Of a stretch of DNA of 15,607 nt, positions 12,996 through 15,607 are shown one piece after another (position 1 is the stretch's first letter; each line of letters begins with the position of its first letter). The notes under the pieces are model-generated. The model saw only the letters and a program-made list of their open reading frames with translations, made no database searches and was not told the origin of the DNA. The translations under genes and the position numbers were made by a program. Source of the DNA: Methanomassiliicoccaceae archaeon UBA72 (lineage in GTDB: Archaea > Thermoplasmatota > Thermoplasmata > Methanomassiliicoccales > Methanomethylophilaceae). The DNA is taken from positions 881 to 16,487 of the forward strand of contig DAVO01000029.1 in assembly GCA_002509405.1 (NCBI GenBank), written 5' to 3'.

Positions 12996-13043
12996 CATAT
13001 TGGTATGAAAAGGTAAAGGGTTTGAAGGGATCTCACCCCGATA

Positions 13044-13427
13044 TCACTGGTTTGACTTCCAAACGCTGTGGACGTTGCAGAGCTCCCTCGCGGTGATCTC
13101 CTTCGCGTCGGTCTCGAAGAAGGCCTCGGGTTTGTCGCCGGGCTTCAGGTAGCGGCGCATGAGCAGTCCGTCGGCGCATATCTCGATGTATACAATGTAG
13201 TGCTCCGGCGTCATCGGGTGGGCTGTCTCCTTTCCAACCTTTACGAGCACTCCTCCGTCCTTCTTCTCTATGTAAGGTACGTGCTTCTCGAGAGCGAAAT
13301 CCGCGGACTTTATCTCGACGAGCTCCATGACCTCGCCGCAGCAGGACAGGGCGCCTTTTCCCGAATATAGGACCTCTACGTAGTTCCCGCACAATTTGCA
13401 ATGATATACTGCTCTGAATTTAGCCAT
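13044..13427 (-). CDS. dfx: Desulfoferrodoxin (2Fe superoxide reductase)
   Basis: This enzyme reduces superoxide to hydrogen peroxide without making oxygen, typical of anaerobes. The 127-residue protein has both iron sites. The N-terminal desulforedoxin-like centre is C10-x2-C13 and C29-C30. The C-terminal superoxide-reducing centre has H49 in EKHVP, H70 and H76 in AHPMTPEHYI, C117 and H120 in LCNVHSVW. K48 beside H49 is the conserved surface lysine. Spacing and length match classical desulfoferrodoxin. The ATG at 13427 is chosen over a TTG two codons upstream, because GAGGT sits about 5 nt before it. A TATA-like box lies at 13460-13470. The next gene upstream on the same strand encodes an iron-sulfur flavoprotein. 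Confidence 0.95.
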   Translation of the reverse strand: MAKFRAVYHCKLCGNYVEVLYSGKGALSCCGEVMELVEIKSADFALEKHVPYIEKKDGGVLVKVGKETAHPMTPEHYIVYIEICADGLLMRRYLKPGDKPEAFFETDAKEITARELCNVHSVWKSNQ

Positions 13428-13459
13428 GATCAACCTCGATATGAACTCGGCTTTAGACC

Positions 13460-13470
13460 GTATAATACTT
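13460..13470 (-). promoter_or_regulatory. TATA-like box of desulfoferrodoxin gene
   Basis: The minus-strand sequence AAGTATTATAC gives a predicted start near 13440. This leaves about 13 nt of leader, including the GAGGT ribosome binding site. Confidence 0.5.
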
Positions 13471-13483
13471 TCTATGGAACGCC

Positions 13484-13501
13484 TAACAGAATTAACTGTT
13501 A
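13484..13501. repeat. Perfect inverted repeat upstream of desulfoferrodoxin promoter
   Basis: TAACAG and CTGTTA are perfect 6-bp inverted arms around the self-complementary spacer AATTAA's near-palindromic core. The element lies about 15 bp upstream of the desulfoferrodoxin TATA box. The symmetry and position would suit an activator or repressor operator, for example one responding to oxygen stress. It could instead be part of the transcription end of the flavoprotein gene. Confidence 0.45.
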
Positions 13502-13506
13502 TGAAA

Positions 13507-13528
13507 GCGGATAGTCTGGCACTATCGC
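13507..13528 (-). terminator. Hairpin after the flavoprotein gene
   Basis: Two bases after the flavoprotein stop codon, the minus strand reads GCGATAGT, loop GCCAG, then ACTATCCGC. This gives a perfect 6-bp stem plus two further pairs across a one-base bulge, followed by TTTC. It resembles a weak intrinsic terminator and would isolate the flavoprotein transcript from the desulfoferrodoxin gene. Confidence 0.5.
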
Positions 13529-13530
13529 AA

Positions 13531-14076
13531 TTACATGAATGCGCCTGACGATATAAAAGAAATGAACTCTTTGCATTCTTGCCTTATGTCCGAGGGAGAC
13601 TTGGAGTCGGTTCCTGTTATTCTGAGGTCTCCCAGCCACTCTGAACCGGCAGTTATTGCAAGAGCCTTGAAAACATGCATCGCACCCCTGAACTCGGGTT
13701 CCGCATCCCCTCCGCACATCATGCAGGCCATGTACTTAGGTCCCGCCGAAGCCTTTGGCCAAAGTGTCTGGAACCTGTCGACCACGGTCTTTATCACCGA
13801 AGAGGGGCCGCTGTAATGGATAGGTGTACACAATATCACGATGTCCGAGGTTGCGAAAGAATCGTAGATCTTCTTCATGTCATCATCTATCACGCACCCT
13901 CGGCCGTTCTCGCAGGAACGGCATCCTGTGCAGTGCGATATGTTCATCTTTATGGGATATACGACCTCCACGCCGAAACCCTTGGCCAGGAATCCGTCCC
14001 GGGCCTCGGAGCACATAGTGTATGTGAAACCGCTCCTGCTTCCGCAGGCGCAGATGATTAAAACCTTCCTTTCCAC
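13531..14076 (-). CDS. Iron-sulfur flavoprotein, Isf / NADPH-dependent FMN reductase family
   Basis: This is a 181-residue flavodoxin-fold protein. It begins VLIICACGSRSGFTYTM (FMN phosphate loop) and carries HCTGCRSCENGRGC. That is the compact CX2CX2CX5C cluster motif of archaeal Isf proteins, which hold a 4Fe-4S cluster beside FMN. TPIHYSGPSSVIKTVVDRF is the second flavin-binding region. Isf of methanogens transfers electrons and has been linked to reduction of O2 and H2O2. The desulfoferrodoxin gene just downstream would produce the H2O2, so the two may form a detoxification pair (inference). The GTG start lies about 25 bp downstream of ATATAAAA (14098-14105), which indicates a leaderless mRNA. 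The gene is divergent from egsA. Confidence 0.87.
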   Translation of the reverse strand: MERKVLIICACGSRSGFTYTMCSEARDGFLAKGFGVEVVYPIKMNISHCTGCRSCENGRGCVIDDDMKKIYDSFATSDIVILCTPIHYSGPSSVIKTVVDRFQTLWPKASAGPKYMACMMCGGDAEPEFRGAMHVFKALAITAGSEWLGDLRITGTDSKSPSDIRQECKEFISFISSGAFM

Positions 14077-14138
14077 AGCGTCTTATCGGTGTGTTCCTTT
14101 TATATGTTTCAGATTATCATGTTACAGGGACGAGAAAC
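14077..14138. promoter_or_regulatory. Divergent promoters of the flavoprotein gene and egsA
   Basis: The minus-strand ATATAAAA (14098-14105) is centred about 25 bp before the flavoprotein GTG. On the plus strand, AGATTATCAT (14111-14120) is centred about 24 bp before the egsA ATG. The two boxes lie back to back within about 20 bp. Neither start has a good Shine-Dalgarno sequence, so both transcripts are predicted to be leaderless. Confidence 0.5.
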
Positions 14139-15194
14139 ATGGATGCCTTTGACAAAGCCAAGATTATGGAATTTCCGAGAAGCGTCCTGATCGGCCACGA
14201 CGTCCTTGACAGACTGCCTGATATGTGCGCTTCGTTCAGGTTCGGTAAGACTGGACTGATGGTTACAGGCGGGAACACTTATTCCGTAGCGGGTAAGGCC
14301 ATCGAAGATTACATGTCCGGCAAATACGAGGTCAGTGTGCTAAAAACGGGAAACGCGACCTTGGAGAGTCTCGAAGAGATCAAGACGGCGGCCGCGGAGA
14401 CGAAATCCACTTTCATTCTGGCAGTCGGCGGTGGCAGCAAGATAGATCTGTCAAAGATAGCATCCGACGACCTTGGCATACCTTTCATAAGCATACCCAC
14501 CAACGCCGCCCACGACGGCATGGCATCGGACCGTGCGACGCTGAAGATGGACGTTGGTCCGCAGTCTGTTTCGGCAGCATCCCCCCTGGGCGTTCTGGCC
14601 GACACCCACGTGATATGCCAGTCCCCCTACAGGTTCCTGGCGTCGGGGTGCGCAGACGTCATTTCCAACCTCACGGCTTTGAAGGACTGGGAGTTTGCCA
14701 GAAGGCTGAGGAACGAGGATTTCAGTCGTTCCGCATATTCGCTTTCGCTTTACGCCGCGGAGACCATAATGGAAAATTCGGAACTCATACGTCCCGACCT
14801 CGAGGAGAGCGTGTGGATAGCTCTTAGGCCGATAATAATCTCCGGAATATCAATGAGCGTCGCGGGAAGCTCCAGGCCTACGAGCGGGTCGGAGCATATG
14901 TTCTCCCACGCCATCGACATAATGTATCCCGGACGTGCGATGCACGGGGAGCAGTGCGGTGTTGGTTCCATTATGATGATGTATCTGCACGGAGGGGACT
15001 GGAAGGTCATCAGGGATGCCCTCGATAACATCGGGGCGCCCACCACCGGAAGGCAGATAGGGCTGAAGGACGAAGAGGTCATCGAAGCGCTGACCATGGC
15101 CGCCGGCATACGCAAGGACAGGTTCACGATACTCGGCAACGGCATAAACCGCGAGACCGCCGCAAAGGTAGCCAAAGCCACAGGGGTCATTTGA
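14139..15194 (+). CDS. egsA: sn-Glycerol-1-phosphate dehydrogenase
   Basis: This enzyme reduces dihydroxyacetone phosphate to sn-glycerol-1-phosphate, the backbone of archaeal ether lipids. The 351-residue protein shows ILAVGGGSKIDLSKIAS (93-109) for NAD(P) binding and IPTNAAHDGMASDRA (119-133). Zinc ligands by family position are D173 (GCADVISN), H253 (SGSEHMFSHAID) and H269 (AMHGEQCGVGS). An upstream in-frame ATG at 14091 is open, but it overlaps the TATA region and adds 16 residues with no family match, so the ATG at 14139 is used. The following gene has its own GAGGT ribosome binding site and starts 9 bp later, so the two are likely co-transcribed. Confidence 0.95.
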   Translation: MDAFDKAKIMEFPRSVLIGHDVLDRLPDMCASFRFGKTGLMVTGGNTYSVAGKAIEDYMSGKYEVSVLKTGNATLESLEEIKTAAAETKSTFILAVGGGSKIDLSKIASDDLGIPFISIPTNAAHDGMASDRATLKMDVGPQSVSAASPLGVLADTHVICQSPYRFLASGCADVISNLTALKDWEFARRLRNEDFSRSAYSLSLYAAETIMENSELIRPDLEESVWIALRPIIISGISMSVAGSSRPTSGSEHMFSHAIDIMYPGRAMHGEQCGVGSIMMMYLHGGDWKVIRDALDNIGAPTTGRQIGLKDEEVIEALTMAAGIRKDRFTILGNGINRETAAKVAKATGVI

Positions 15195-15203
15195 GGTATT
15201 GAA

Positions 15204-15607
15204 ATGGTCACCATCACGTTTGTATCGGATAATTCTGCGAAAGAAGGGTTCGGATTCTACTACCTGGGACCTATGGACGGATGCAGGGACTGCAAGCTCA
15301 AGAGCGTGTGCCTGAACCTGGAGAGGGGTTCCCTTTACATCGTCAAGGCACTGAGGTCCCAGACCCACGACTGTCCGGAGACAGGAGAGAAGCTGAGGGT
15401 CGTCGAGGTCGAAAAGACCACTATCCCCGCTGCCATGCCCAAGAAGAATGCCATCGAGGGCGGAAAGGTCACCTTCCAGGAGATAGATTGTAAAATGAAG
15501 TGTTGCGCCAACTGGTTCAGGTGCCACCCTCCGTCGGAGATCAACGGGGAGAAGCTCACCATCAAGACCGTGGAGGGGGACACCGACTGCCCCTTCGGGG
15601 AGACGGT
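15204..15607 (+). CDS. UPF0179 family cysteine-rich protein (3' truncated by window edge)
   Basis: The frame is open from the ATG at 15204 to the last base, giving 134 residues plus two bases. GAGGT at 15193-15197, overlapping the egsA stop, is the ribosome binding site. The sequence fits UPF0179, an archaeal family of unknown function. It has FYYLGPMDGCRDCKLKSVC (C27, C30, C36), THDCP (C57), RVVEVEKT, then IDCKMKCCANWFRCHPP (C96, C100, C101, C107) and DCPFG (C129). The regular cysteine pattern suggests bound zinc or an iron-sulfur cluster; that is inference. The family is about 145-150 residues long, so only a short tail should be missing. No experimental function is known to me. Confidence 0.88.
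   Translation, partial: MVTITFVSDNSAKEGFGFYYLGPMDGCRDCKLKSVCLNLERGSLYIVKALRSQTHDCPETGEKLRVVEVEKTTIPAAMPKKNAIEGGKVTFQEIDCKMKCCANWFRCHPPSEINGEKLTIKTVEGDTDCPFGET

Noticed and set aside
12613..13008. Plus-strand frame overlapping the charged small protein
   Set aside because: There is no ribosome binding site or suitably placed TATA box; the minus-strand gene has both, although its function is unknown.
14091..14138. Upstream ATG as the egsA start
   Set aside because: It would place the promoter inside the coding region and add 16 residues not typical of the family; the ATG at 14139 fits the TATA spacing.
1..15607. CRISPR arrays, insertion sequences, tRNA or rRNA genes
   Set aside because: No spaced direct repeats, transposase motifs, terminal inverted repeats, tRNA cloverleaf or rRNA sequence were seen on reading both strands.

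Overview
The window is a gene-dense stretch of chromosome from an archaeon. Lineage markers are glycerol-1-phosphate dehydrogenase (archaeal ether lipids), an archaeosine-type tRNA-guanine transglycosylase with PUA domain, the KEOPS subunit Pcc1, a Pth2-type peptidyl-tRNA hydrolase, an archaeal-type threonyl-tRNA synthetase and a UPF0179 protein. Many genes have TATA-like boxes about 25 bp before the start codon (leaderless style). Desulfoferrodoxin, a compact-cluster iron-sulfur flavoprotein and the tyrosine-cleaving ThiH point to an anaerobe. A GC-rich euryarchaeon, perhaps of the Thermoplasmata/Methanomassiliicoccales type, would fit; that placement is inference. No mobile element, CRISPR array, rRNA or tRNA was seen.

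Layout. 1-918: 3' part of thrS, ended by a hairpin plus T-run. 1031-5070 (+): thiamine cluster thiE, thiS, thiF, thiG, thiH and a TenI-like ThiE paralogue, i.e. the bacterial-style anaerobic thiazole route plus the coupling enzyme; thiC and thiD are not here. 5029-5400 (-): pth2, overlapping the TenI-like gene tail to tail. 5491-7828 (+): an unrecognised small protein followed by tgtA. 7772-12482 (-): a compact operon leuA-leuC-leuD-leuB-pcc1, whose last gene overlaps tgtA tail to tail. 12649-12951 (-): a very charged small protein. 13044-14076 (-): desulfoferrodoxin and an Isf-type flavoprotein, each with its own promoter. 14139-15607 (+): egsA and a UPF0179 protein that runs off the window.

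The most striking observation is the leuA leader. A strong TATA box (12598-12605) predicts a transcript with roughly 95 nt before leuA. That leader contains a 13-codon reading frame with its own Shine-Dalgarno sequence, encoding MIFAQHIGLLLIE, with three consecutive leucine codons. It is followed by complementary segments that can form mutually exclusive structures around the leuA ribosome binding site and start. This is the architecture of a leucine leader-peptide attenuator, here in an archaeal genome, in front of the gene for the first committed enzyme of leucine synthesis.

Functionally the window combines amino-acid synthesis (leucine, in leader-controlled form), cofactor synthesis (thiamine), tRNA charging, recycling and modification (ThrRS, Pth2, TgtA, Pcc1/KEOPS), oxygen detoxification (desulfoferrodoxin, Isf) and membrane lipid synthesis (EgsA).
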